A stretch of DNA of 64,000 nt, from assembly GCA_014706295.1 (NCBI GenBank), contig JACSVZ010000002.1, forward strand, positions 109,380,930 to 109,444,929, given 5' to 3'. Below, one piece after another: positions 52,326-64,000 of this stretch. The notes beneath the pieces were generated by a model. The model ran no database searches. It saw only the letters and a list, made by a program, of their open reading frames with translations, and was not told where the DNA came from. Position 1 is the stretch's first letter. Every line of letters starts with the position of its first letter. Source of the DNA: Lycocorax pyrrhopterus obiensis (lineage: Eukaryota > Chordata > Aves > Passeriformes > Paradisaeidae). Position numbers and translations under genes: made by a program.

Positions 52326-52683
52326 AGGCGGGGGGAGGCGACGGCGGCACAGCCGCACCCTCTCCCCGCTCCCCCTCCCCCGTGCCCTGAATGCCAGCCC
52401 GAGCCCTGAATCCATTAATGGAGCCGGCACTGGGCTGCGAGCGGGGAGAGGGCTGTGCGCCCCTCGGGGCAGCCCCCGCACCCAGCTGGCGTCGCGGCCG
52501 CGCTGCTTCCCCAGGGGGACCCCGGGACGCGGCTCCCCGAGGGGTGGCCCCGGCAGATGGTCCCTCCGCAGCCGCCCCCGTTCCCCGTCCCGTCCCCGGC
52601 GAGGCGCGCCCGGGGAGAGGCGCTGGGGAGCCCCGGCCGCACCCCGGGGACACCCGCAGGGAGAAGGGGCGGGGGACACGCAC

Positions 52684-52702
52684 ACAACAACAACAACAAC
52701 AA
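52684..52702 (+). repeat. (AAC)n microsatellite
   Basis: About six ACA/AAC units, reading (GTT)n on the minus strand, inside the CpG island. Confidence 0.95.
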
Positions 52703-53574
52703 AACCCCGTGCCCGCACGGCTGTTTACGGCACCATATGGCTGCAGGGGGAGGGGTGAGGGACATGTCTGCCGAGCCGCCGCGCTCATTATGTCCGACGG
52801 AGTCACGGTCACCGCGCCCCCGCCCGCAGCCGGGGCGAGGGGGGACACCCCGGTGCCGGCACACGCGGGCGGGGGCACACGGAGAGCCCCGCGGCCGAGG
52901 GACCCCGGCAACCCCGCGGTTCCGGGGAATAAACACACAGCGTTGGCAGGTCCGGCTGCCCTGCTGCGGCCGGAGAGAGGAAATTCAACCCCCTTCCCCA
53001 AAGTCTATCTCTAGACCTCTTAAGATCTGTGTGTACCCTCGGCGTAAAGATGAACGTATGGGACAGAGCTCTGTTTTGGATCACAACGCGGCGATGCTTG
53101 AAATGTGAACAGGAAAATACGAAATAAAAACGTCGCTTGTGGTTTTTTTATCGGTGGGGTTTGAGACGACAACCTGACCCACTTCGGGGCATCTCTGTCT
53201 ATGGTTGGCACATACGAAGGGCTGGAGTGGAAGCCCTGGGCATCAAACGCTACACCGAGATCCGCAGCGATTAATGCTATTTTTTTCTTTCCGAGCGAGG
53301 CAGCCATTCATTTCAGAGTAATCCTCGCTGCACGGCGCTGATGGAGGCACGCTCGGTGCAGCGCATCCTGCCTCTGGAGAGCTTTCTCGGCTGGGGCAGG
53401 GGAAATGCTTTGAAATGGCTTATGTCTTTCCTCTCAATGATTCATAAGACAGGTGCTAAACCTTGCCATTATTAGAGAGATAAAATCCACAGACTGTGGG
53501 GTCTGATAATAGGCAACTATACTGTTATCCATATTACCTTGTAAAATTGAAGTATTGATTTTTTTAAAGCATGG

Positions 53575-53662
53575 TTTGCTACTTAGCAGGCCAATCCCAC
53601 TACTATTGTAGTCAGTGAGATTTTGCTATTGACTTCAGTGGGAACAGATTTTTGCCTTTAAA
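53575..53662 (+). repeat. Ancient amniote-type interspersed repeat, family not assigned
   Basis: The segment with gtagtcagtgagattttgct followed by attgacttcagtgggaacag and a tttttgcct end resembles a repeat common in bird, turtle and crocodile DNA, built around CACTGAAGTCAATGG and ATTGACTTCAATGGG motifs. It is diverged, and I cannot name the family reliably. Confidence 0.5.
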
Positions 53663-54790
53663 ATGGTCTATTTCACATTATGATGGTAATATCATTCAGC
53701 AATTCTTAAAATTGGCCTTCTTGGCCTTGGACATTTTAAAAGATTAATGTAAAAATTACTTCAGCTCAACTTATTCACCTCATTTCTGCTCGTGTTTTGT
53801 CCAAAGTTTTGTTTGGATAAATCCAACAGATAACTTAGTGCTCCAGATGGTTGTGGGTGGACTGGACCTAATAGATTCTCCAGTTACATGCGTTTAAGTG
53901 TTTTTTTGTTTTGGTTTGGCTTTTTAATTTTATAGAAGCCTAGATTTAGAAACCCATTTGTAGATCTCCTGTTGTGTGCAGCTTTGAATGCATTTGGTTG
54001 CTCACCAAAATAGCATGCCTTCCAAAGCAAGATTAAAAATATTAAAATGCAGCCAGCACAGGGAGTGGTTCAGTTCAGCTGATGCCACATAAACGGGCTG
54101 ATCCTCCTGCCCATAGATAATATACATCTGAATCTTGACACCTGCCATTGGATTGGAATTCAAAATGACAAACAGCAGGCCTTGAGGTCTGGAAATAAAG
54201 GCAACACGGGAAAAAAATGTTCTCTGCCTGTTAGTAAATAATAAACTGCAGCACTAAAGACAAATGACAAGGATTGAGGAAAATATGTAGCACTGTGGGC
54301 ATGAGACAGATATTGGGGCTATGACACAATGGCAAACATGTCCAAATTCAAAGAGCAAGGTGTATCTAGCACCTATATTAACTGTTTGCATATTTGTGTA
54401 ACTACAAGCTTTTTAGTGTCCAGCAACCTTCTGCTTAGCTACTTTTTTGCTAAATCATGCTGTGATACTCATTGAACTAAATGTTGACTAATAAACTCCA
54501 ATTTGTAATAAATGGTTGGGAAAAGACATTTATCCAAAATTCTGCTGATATCAAATTTCCCTTAGAAAATGCTTCCCCCTGACCTTCCCCCCCACCAAAA
54601 AAAAGTGTGTTTTACCTTTCTCACATTTTCCAGGCAGTTTTGTTATGCAGTTAATATCTTAAGGTTGTTCTGTGCTTATAGGTAGCTGACAGGTATGCTT
54701 AGCTGCTTAAACACTACTTTTGAAGATCAGAAGTACTTTTATTACCCAGTTAACAGAAAGCATCTGTCTTCTTCTGTCTGCTTTATTTTA

Positions 54791-54824
54791 TTAATATTAT
54801 TATTACTATTATTATTATTATTAC
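54791..54824 (+). repeat. (ATT)n microsatellite
   Basis: An imperfect run of about eleven ATT units with two single-base interruptions. Confidence 0.93.
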
Positions 54825-57800
54825 TGTGCAATGTGTAATGTGTGTTCTCCGGGCTTACTTTACTTTCCTCAGCCTCCATCTCTCCCAAGGCTGACTTTCT
54901 TGCTTTAAGGATCAGCTCATAGGAAGCTATTAAGCCAAAGTTTGTTTATACTTGATTGGCTTTAACACTTCACTCCATTTGTTCTCTCATCTCACTTTCC
55001 TTCCACTCTTATTAGAAGCAGGATTGCTCTAATGCAAATATAGTTCAAAGAGACAGGAAAAAGGGAAAGAGGCCTGAATTCTCCTCAAAGCAGATGTCCT
55101 AATGCAATATCCATGGAAGAGGGAGATTACTTTTAAACAAGTAAACAAACAACCTCAACAGTGTAATTGAGGGTGAGTATATGTGTTGGGTGTGTTTACT
55201 TGGTGAGAGATGCTCTTTTATTTGACTTAAATATACAGACAGCCTAGAAGTTTGAAATCAAGCTCATTCTCTGGTTTGGTTTATTCCTCCTTGAACAATC
55301 AGAATTTGGGGATTTCTACGACAGAGAGCTGTCTACACGGTGCATTGCATTGAGTGCAACTCCAGTGTTGCAGAAGATTATAACCAAAGAGGTGGGAACA
55401 GGGTGGCCCTGGTGTTACTTTACAGCTGAATTTGGCCTTGCTGTTACTGAAGCTTTCTAGATATTTTATACATTTTACAAACCTCTATATGCTTGCTAAG
55501 CACTGGTATCTAGCACATTGGAATTTACCTTGGCAAAAACAGATAGCACTTAGAGATGAATCATTCTTCACAAATAAAAAAAAATTATCTGAATGTATCC
55601 TACTGAGAGTTCAGTCATTGCTACCCAGTCAACCAATACCAACTGATCAGGACATTGAGTGCCCAGGGCATGGTTTGTGGGTGGACTCCTCCCTCGGGCA
55701 CTGTCCATTGCATAGCCCAAGCATCAGCCAGGGGCTGCATTATGTCTTCAAAACAGGAGCATAACCTTTGTGCCAAAAACTTAAAAAAAAATGATTCGCA
55801 GACCTTCTGCTGGTCCTATCCCAGGAGGGGATTTCACCCAGCACGATTTAGGATGACAGGACTGGTCCTTCAAAGCCTCACGAATGTCACTGGCTTAACT
55901 CCTTCCAGCTTCCTTCAGCTACAGTTTTTCAGCTTTTTTGTAGGTCTGTTGGTTCACTCTTTGGCTCTTTTAGGCATGGTACTAATTTACTTTAAAATAT
56001 TATCACTTAGTCATCTATATTGTACTTTAGTTAGTTGCCTGCTTAAGTTGCTAAATTACAGCAAGAATGATAATGCAAATATCTTGATTTTTTTTGAAGT
56101 CTGTATATATGAAAATTTTCCTGACTTTACATCCATTAAAATTAAATTTATTAAAAAAGAAATCTTGTAATTACCTATAAATTCATTAAAGTTCAGTGAT
56201 AAGTAGCAGAAAAATACATAGTTCATTAAAATTCTATTAATTGAAATGTTCTACTTATTAATAAAATTTGACCCGCTTTCTCCTATTTAGGAATGCTTTT
56301 TCCTACTCAGCTTTTGAAAGCCGTCCTTTTGGTTACAGCTGAAAATGTAAGATTCAATTATGAATACAGGTAAAACCATATTTTCAGTTCCACAATTTCT
56401 TCAAAGTCTGATGTATCTTGCCAAAATTGGGATGAAGAGAATAATAGTGAAATTTGCTGTATAGAGGGGCTATTGAAAAAGAAGAAAATAGTCTTCTTTT
56501 AACTAGCTTTATTCACTTTGAAATGCAGCTTTATTTATGTTGCTTTATTATTTGCTTAGGTGCAAATTTAACTATTTGAAAGCTCCCTATATGCCCAGTT
56601 CAACTCTCAGTTACACCAAAATAATGATAACGAGGCCTTCTACATTGGTAACATGTGGCAGAGGATTTGTGTAAGTTTTCTAAAAAACACAGGGTCAATG
56701 TGGAAAAAGTTTACAATAAATGTCTTCTTGAGAATTCTGGTTTTTGCTGCTCATTCATACCGAATTTACTATGCCATTTCCTTGTTGGATAAGCCCAAAT
56801 TGAGACAAAAAGGGATAAATAGATGAGATCTGCCTGAAATACAGGTTTTAGATGGATGCCTGGCATTCAAATATAGCACTCATTAAAAGAATGCTGACTG
56901 TTTGCTCAGTAGAAATGAAATACTTCAGTATTACAGCAACCATAGCCAGGGGGCTTTACTGAACTCTCAGAATATAAAAAGATAAAGGTTATCAAAAGAT
57001 GTCATAAAAAAAAAAAACTATGGCTATGTCTAGATTAAGGGAGGAAGGAACAAGTTACATTCTTTTTTCATTTCCACTGCTGTTTCTTGAGAAATGCAAT
57101 GGGACAAGTCATCTAATTATATATATGCCATGCTTCCTGGTCCCATTGGTCAAAAAAGCAAAGTCTTTCAGAAATTGTCATCATTTGAATGAGCTAATTT
57201 CCTCTCATATTTGACATTAATTCTCTAACAATTCTGCTCTTTTTTCTTTTCTTCCCACCATAGTAAGAGTTTGGTAATAGTTGTGACAAATACACACACA
57301 CAAAAAGCCGACACAGGTAGACAAAAATACAGAGGTGAAAACAGCACATTCCTTCTCACCACAAGTGCAGTAAATTGTAAACCAGGGGTAGTTCATTGGA
57401 AACATTCTATGTAAACCACAATAACCTCATGCACTGGTCCACACAGGGTCATGCTGGACCTCAGAAACCTGATGGTCTCCCTCCTTCCTCCAGACTAGTG
57501 ATATCACCACAGCAACGAGCCACAGAAACTGCCAATGAGCCACAGCCCAACTGACCAACAAACCATCTAGTACCAGTCTGCCAGGGAGTCTGCAAAAGAT
57601 CTTTCAGAGCTCAGTAATTAGTAAATAAACAAATTCCTAGACAAAATACTGTGCCTTGTGCAATAATGACCGATTTATTTCCCCCTGCTATAGCTTCAGC
57701 CAACCTAAGAAGATATACCTGAAACTTATTAAGCTATTCAGGAAACAAGAGCACGAAGGCTGAGACCACCAGCAGTGTTAAAATTCAGTACAAAGTGGAA

Positions 57801-60800
57801 GGCAATGGGAAGATGCTGGGATTTCACCATGCCCCACAAGTCCTTCCTTGTGTTGACTGGGTGGGCTGGAACATGACTAATCCTGATAGAGGCTCTGTGG
57901 GACAACACCTGGGGAGGTGCTGCAGGACACCAGGTGAGAGCCAGGCAGCGAGTTCATGCCATCACACCAATGCCCTCACTCCCAGTGGCACAGAGCAGGA
58001 AGGGCATGAGCATGACCTTGTCCTCACTTCTGCTCCAGCCAGCAAAGCTGAACTGACATAAAGAGCATACTACATCCTTATGAGAGCCACAGAGCTCTTG
58101 TAAAATCCTTGGAAGAAATTTTGGATTAATCAGTCAGGGTTTCTCTAGGGGCAGCAGTGCAGGCTTTCCATTCCCAACACTTTGGTTTATAAAAATGGCC
58201 TAGCTTTGAATTTACCTTCTGAGATGGTCGTCAAAAGACCCTTAGGAGATGAAACAGAATTTAAAAGGGTGGCGACTGAATTTTCTCTGCCGTTCACCAG
58301 TATTTACACCACACTATTTCTCCCACTTTCTTTCTACCTCTTTACGTGTCTGTTTTCTGCTGTGCATTTTTTCTCTTAATGTTTATCTTTTTGGGTGATA
58401 TAGCCATTTAAAACTACTTCTCATGTAAGTACCCTTTTTCTTTGATAAGCTTAGTTACCTTCCATGGACCTTTCATATTTTGCAACCTTTTAGAGATGAG
58501 ATAAATACACTAAGCATGCTATTAAAGGCAAGGACATACCATTTAATTGATGAGAATAGTAAGTTTTCAATGTTATTCTCTATACTCTTCCTAATGACGA
58601 TTTTTGTTATACCTGCCATGGTCATTTTGGATACATTTATTGATTTGTTTGAAATCATTCCTAAATATTTCCCTTGATATATTACACTAATTCCATACAT
58701 TTTAGATGTGATTGAAAAGCTTGAATTCTTCCTTTCCTCTCAAAAAGCTAGTATCATGATGGCATAAAATGTAAATTATCTGGCAATGGTCTGTAGGGAA
58801 TTCTGCCTGCCATGATTTCTCCCTCTTTTTCCCCTTTGTTACAATACTTCTATTTTACCTCCCAATTCTTCTTTGACTTAACCGGATTAATTTACTTTTT
58901 CTATACAGTGTTGAAAACCCTTCACCTCCCTGAGTTTTAGGTGTATCTATGTGTACATATATACAAATGTGTGTATATACACACATTGGACTGCATTATA
59001 TAGCTCTCAAACACTTGCTATGGTTTCCCAATTCTTCATCAGTTTTAATTTGTCATCATAGCCAAAGTTGCAACCCTGGTTTAATAAAGTCTGTATCAGA
59101 TCAGTTTCATTTCAGAAGGAAGCAAGAAACAAAGTTTTTACCTGAAAATTTTTGAAAGATTCTTAAACACAAGTTAGAAGAACATAATTAACTGTCACAA
59201 AATCCAAACTAGTTCTACCAACCAGGTACAGTTCATATTTACACTTTACACACGATCATTTTTACTGATTCTTACTGATTTTTTTTCCCTAGTGTTGCCA
59301 TATGATCCACTAGTCTGTTATTTCTATGAGCTGTCTTTACTACCCTGTTTTCTCCTTTCCAGTACATTTTTGTCCATACTGCAGTACCATTGCCATATAT
59401 AGTGGCAAATATTATATTTACTAGCATTTTAGTTACTTCATTCTTAAGTTCTTTAATGGTTTTGAATTTGTGTAAGTCCCAGTGATGCACTGCAATTTAA
59501 TATCCCCTCTTTTTTTATTTCTCTATTTCTGACCATTCTTCAGTTTTATCACCTGAAAAATGCAAACCCAGGATAGATACTTCTTTATCACCCACATCAG
59601 AGAAGATACACACTGAAAAATAAAGTTTTGTGAAATGTGTTTATAGTCCTCATCTTTCCTGCCCGCTGAAACCTCTGGCCATGCCTTAGCTGTTCTTCTC
59701 TTATTGTATCTAATCACTTGTATAATGACTTGCCTGTTACTCATCTCCTATCAGCTCAGGGGAGTGAAAGTCCATTCCTAAATGTGATTTCCCATATGCC
59801 AGCACAATGCTGCTTTACTCTACAGATAGGTCATGATTGGGCAGCTACTTCAGCTCTGGATCTGCCTTGAACAAAAGTTTTATACAAACTCCACCTGGCA
59901 GTATTAGTAGTGGTTTGTATAGGTCCAGAGGCAACAAAAAGAGCAATCACAAGTCATACTCGTTTAAAAGTTGTACAGTGAGTTAAGAGTCGTAAGTCAT
60001 TTAAGGGCAAGTAATCCCTCCACCTAAATTTTCTCTAAGTACAGTCAAAACGTTGTAGCATCCATGTCTTGTATTAAAATCTCTGGGGTAACAAAATGTA
60101 TAAAAAAGCTTCAGACACACAGACCTTACTATCAATATAATACATAAAACCTCTTGTTTCCCTAAGGAGTTTAATTACAGGCTCTCAAGTAAAAAAGGTT
60201 GAGTGAGTTTCATCCTAGGCAGAAGTAGGTCATTTGATAAACGTTGTCCTTCCAAGTCTATACAGAATATTTGTTTCTGAAAAAAGTCTCTCCTTGAGGT
60301 TAACTCTAACATAGATCAGTTTTATTAAGTAAACTGTTTGCTACAAATAGCCCCTTAAGTTGAAGAGTATCCACATATACAAGGAAATGTTTCAAACACC
60401 CCATTTCAATTTCAACAACTAGGCTGTAATCCCAGCAGATGCACACAGTAACTGTCGAGTTTTGCAGCTTGCAGAGTTATTGAATAAGCAGTTAGAAGCC
60501 TGTACAACTATCTGTGACAAAGTTGATCATCGCTAAGAAAATCCATGTGGCATCTGAAAAAATGCTCAATGCCATAACCTGTAGCATGTCTTTCCTGTAT
60601 ATTGACAATGCCTACCTGGATATTGTATGTTAATAAGCTATTAAAAAATACTTTGCTACTGGAACGGTAACATTTTGAGACTCATCTGTTTAAAGAGAAC
60701 AAAAGGGTAATTTAAGCAAGCTGCAGGATCACTTTCAGTGCTCTTGTAGGACAATGGAAAGAACTCTCATTGCACCAACTAACAGTGTCTGAGTTTTCTA

Positions 60801-63064
60801 AAGTCAGAGAGGCTTCTGGCAGGTTTAAAATGACATATACAAGACAAAAACTTCTTTTACATCCTGTAAAGCTCTACTAATTTTGGAGATTGTGTTGACC
60901 AGTCAACCTACTCAACAAGGAACAGAAGATGCCTATGATGCTCTGTGATGCATGGGAGGCTGCAGAATCTGGTATGATCCTCCCTCCTGGAGAGTGTGTT
61001 TCCTGCCACGCTGTCTCATGATGTTTCTCCACATGTACTTCATTTATATGCCCTGCTTATTTTGTTCCTCTTTTACCAGCAAACTCTCAACAGGTGTATC
61101 CTGCGTAGTGGGGAAAGATTGGGACCCAAATAGCTTCCTTCAGACCAAATTTAACAGCTGCCTTCTTTCAACAGCAGACCAAAACCCACAGTTCAGTGTC
61201 AGCCAATTTTAATTTATTTTTGTAGTGTAAAATGAAATTTGAATCATTAACTCCCACATTTGTCCAGCACTGGCACTAGCCTTCTGCGCCCAGGAGCCCG
61301 TGTTCGTGGGAAGCCCTCTCTACTTGCAGTCTCCCTGTGTAGTCTCCCCAGATCCTGTCTCCTTTCAGCCTAGAGTTGAACAACAGCAATGGTGATCACC
61401 CCAGAGGACAGGGAAAGAAAGTTTCTCTGTAAAAAGATGAGAAAAAGTCCCATCATGCTGTACTGATGCCTATCATCTGATTTTAGCCCTAACCTTCCAG
61501 CTTATTTCCCACTGATCACATAGCTATGTAGCCACAGAAACAGCGCTCAATACATCCAAAGAAAATCAGGGAGCATCTGAGCAGCAGTCCCTGCATCATG
61601 ACCAAATCCAGTGCAGCTTCACTGACAAGAGACTCAGGGTAAGAACAAAGAAACAAGTTCAGTATCGCCTTAGTCTTCTCAGCAAAGGTTCACAGAAGCA
61701 TGAAAATCGAACTGTGAGGTTTTATTTCTGATCACTGGAAAGATTTGAGCTTTTGAGCTGCAAGTCTGGCCTTTGCCCAGGTGGTAGCACTGAACTCGCC
61801 ATCCTATCTCTCACTACATGTGTATATATGGGATGGATGCATCAGTATTAGTTTTTGTTTGTACACTGTTACACCCTGTTTCATGTTTCTAAAGTCATGT
61901 CAACATTTTCTAACCTTAAAACACTCAGTTTTTAAAGATCTGCTCTCCTTGGTTCATTTTTCTTTGACAATTCTAACTCGACATTGTTACTAAGAAATCC
62001 CAGCTCCTCCTGTCCCTTTCCCTCTCTCACCCATGCATGTGGAGATGGCATCTTACATATGGGTGCTTTAACATTTTTAAATTCCAGGACAGAGTTATTC
62101 TCTTCATTCATGAACACTCCCCTGAATGCCTGCGTTAAGAGTTGCCAACTAAACCGGTTTTGTTCCATCTGCTGTGACCATTTTCCAGCACTGTCTCTCT
62201 GATTCACCAGCATCCCTCCTCACCGACTCCATCGGGAGGTCTGCAAACAGCAGGGCAGAGGCTGCGGGTAAAGGGAGGAGACAGAGCTCTGCGGACCTGA
62301 ACAGGGGTTAAGGAAAAGGTGGTGGGCAGTTAAAACAGGTCGGATATGGCAGGGTTCGAATACCACTCCTGAGCCTGGAAGGTGCATTTAATGGGACTGT
62401 AAAACTCCCACAGCATCGTACCTTGGGATGAATTACAGCTCACCCTCAGCATCACCTTTCTGCGGTGCTTACTGCCATTATGTGCTGGCAGTTCAGTAGG
62501 CTACAGAACTACCAATATACATTTGAAAAACACTTTTATACTTTTTTTTTATATTGATGCTTACAAAAATGGGGAGAAACGCAAGAAAAAGATGCTTGTT
62601 TTCACACTGCTACAAAATGCTCTAAAATAATGAACAATTTAAAATGTAAGATAATTCAAAGCAATAAATTTTGACCTATAATCTATTTATGTTTTGATCT
62701 GTTTTTTCTATTGTTCATAAACAAAGTAATTTATATAAAATCAAAAGGAACATAAACTCATGTATCTATCTACTGTTCTTCATGTCCAACAGAAGAAAAG
62801 GTGGGTTGGGATATAGCCTGTTCCTTAGAGCTGACTGGTCTATAATTTTAAGCCTTAAATCCCGTAATCAGGTTCAGTTGTACAGCCCTGCACCTGCAGA
62901 AAGCCTTGCTGGTCTGCTAGCAGCTATCCATGAGGTACGAGATCCTCCTGGAGCATCTAAAGATTTAAGCTAAACAAAATTTGGTTTTAGAATGAAAGTT
63001 CATTCTCTGCATATAGTTGGAAAATAGAAAGCACAGGAAAATTCATACGTTAGGTCTGTGATAT

Positions 63065-63126
63065 CATTAAAGTCAATGGAGTAATTTCAAATTAGTAATG
63101 ACATGAAAGTAATCTGAACTTGGCCT
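63065..63126 (+). repeat. Ancient amniote-type repeat fragment
   Basis: The segment with cattaaagtcaatggagtaa and a distal gaacttggcctt resembles the amniote repeat with an AAGTCAATGGAGTTAC core and a GAATTTGGCC end. It is short and diverged, and the family is unknown to me. Confidence 0.4.
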
Positions 63127-64000
63127 TTGAGGTTATATTCGATTAGTTTGCTTATACTGTGTAAATTCTATATTTGAGAGCTATCCTGCAGTCATCTTGG
63201 CCCTTCTTTTTTAATGGAAAATTCTGCTTAAAGTCTACTGATACAGCTCGAGCCATTACTTTATAACTTCTTTTTAAATCAAGACTAATTTTTACAGTCC
63301 ATATTTGCGTCTACAGCCAGAGAAAGGAGAGTGGTGAGGAGAAATTTGTTTTCAAGTTGCCAATCAATAAATAGCTCCAGCTAAAGAAACTATGCAGAAA
63401 ATAAATTTTAAAAATACACCATAAAAATCATGTATACAGCTAGAAAGGGTATCTTACTAGAGATACTAGTTCCACACCTCCTTATGGTTGGTGAGTACCA
63501 ACTATTAAAAGTCAACATTGTCAACCATTTGGCATATCTGTTGGCCTAACCTGTTTTGTTTATACAGTGTGTCTAGGCTAGGCTTAATTTCGCTGCTTTC
63601 ATAAAGTGCAGCTTGGGCTTAATGAAGGAAAACCTGCAATGGTAACAGAAACAATCTGAAAAGTTGCAGAAGTGAAATACTTGCTAGGTTGCCCACAGGA
63701 ATACCTCAAGCATACAGGAATACCTTATTGTGTGTTGCCCCACTCTGGACCTAAAATGGCTGTTTTGCAGGGAACGTTGTTGCCTGGTGACCAAAAGTGC
63801 ATCTCCTAGGCCACAGAGGGATGTGAACATTCAGAAATTGATTTGTTCCTGTTGCTCTTGAGGAGACCATACCCGTAAAATAGATTAAGCCAACACATAA
63901 TCATTTATGCTGGCATGCTTAAACTTGATACTGAAGACAGGCCTGTGATTTTTAGCTACTTATCAACCAGGCAAGGGAAAACCAGAATAATACCTCGTGC

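Larger units (their letters stand above)
51960..53110. promoter_or_regulatory. CpG island, putative internal or alternative NOL4 promoter
   Basis: In contrast to the AT-rich surroundings, this stretch is strongly GC-rich with dense CpG (for example gcgctgcttccccaggggg and cgcgccccc), GC boxes and CCCCGCCC-like elements, and no TATA box. Several long open frames on both strands come from the lack of AT-rich stops and differ in every frame. Unmethylated CpG islands in vertebrates nearly always mark promoters. The only gene recognised is NOL4 on the minus strand, whose first visible exon starts 19.5 kb downstream, so an alternative NOL4 start is the simplest reading. A divergent or plus-strand noncoding transcript is also possible. 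I could not identify a first exon or donor with confidence. Confidence 0.8.
53111..64000 (-). other. Sequence upstream of the CpG island, presumed NOL4 intron
   Basis: No coding exon was recognised on either strand. The 5' NOL4 exons are expected further right. CpG density drops quickly after about 53.4 kb. Seen here are an (ATT)n run at 54791-54824, ancient-repeat-like segments near 53590-53660 and 63065-63126, a GC-richer patch at 57795-58060, and AT-rich unique sequence elsewhere. Open frames up to 171 codons (55655-56170, plus) have no recognisable domain. Confidence 0.6.

Noticed and set aside
52734..52741. SRF CArG box at ccatatgg
   Set aside because: Only four A/T bases lie between CC and GG, while the CArG box needs six. 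It is at most an E-box (CATATG).
52042..53001. Open frame of 319 codons on the minus strand in the CpG island, with overlapping long frames on both strands
   Set aside because: High GC removes stop codons in all frames. The frames differ, have low-complexity Pro/Arg/Gly/Ala composition and include translated microsatellites. None matches the NOL4 N-terminus.
33000..64000. N-terminal NOL4 coding exons
   Set aside because: I looked on the minus strand for the expected basic, Trp-containing N-terminal segment and found nothing convincing. The exons probably lie beyond the right edge.
1..64000. CRISPR arrays, operons, phage or plasmid features
   Set aside because: The exon/intron structure, vertebrate LINEs and CpG island show nuclear vertebrate DNA. 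No regularly spaced repeat array is present.

Overview
This is a window of vertebrate nuclear DNA, most likely from a bird and probably a passerine. The evidence is a set of chicken-repeat-1 (CR1) LINE fragments with the typical ATTCTATG-type 3' ends, a short retroposon with a tRNA-Ile-like head on a CR1-like tail (the TguSINE1 design described in zebra finch), and a solo LTR that closely resembles a family common in songbird genomes. No bacterial-type gene, operon or CRISPR array is visible. The window is about 60% AT, apart from one strong CpG island near 52-53 kb.

The only host gene I can support is NOL4 (nucleolar protein 4) on the minus strand. Four consecutive internal coding exons are visible, in transcript order: 32555-32406 (50 codons), 21995-21884 (37 codons plus 1 nt), 21373-21261 (2 nt plus 37 codons) and 16643-16511 (44 codons plus 1 nt). 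All four have AG/GT splice sites, their phases join exactly (0-0, 0-1, 1-0, 0-1), and they encode 169 uninterrupted residues (168 whole codons within exons plus one split Asp codon). The N-terminal exons should lie to the right of the window in genomic terms and the C-terminal exons to the left. I found neither inside it.

Layout: 1-16.5 kb is intron with three CR1 pieces at the left edge, one of them a 1.7 kb fragment with a dead reverse transcriptase. 16.5-32.6 kb carries the four exons, a solo LTR at 17.0-17.6 kb and a 77-bp tandem duplication at 19.6 kb. 32.6-51.9 kb is a long upstream intron with more CR1 pieces, the tRNA-headed SINE and a 41-bp near-perfect palindrome. 51.96-53.1 kb is a CpG island with two RFX X-box-like motifs. 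53.1-64 kb is intron or upstream sequence with little but simple and ancient repeats.

The CpG island sits about 19.5 kb upstream of the first visible exon. It is best explained as an internal or alternative NOL4 promoter; this is inference. I see no undescribed enzymatic or defence system. The items most worth checking are the CpG island and its RFX-like motifs, the palindrome with its adjoining direct repeat, and the tandem duplication.
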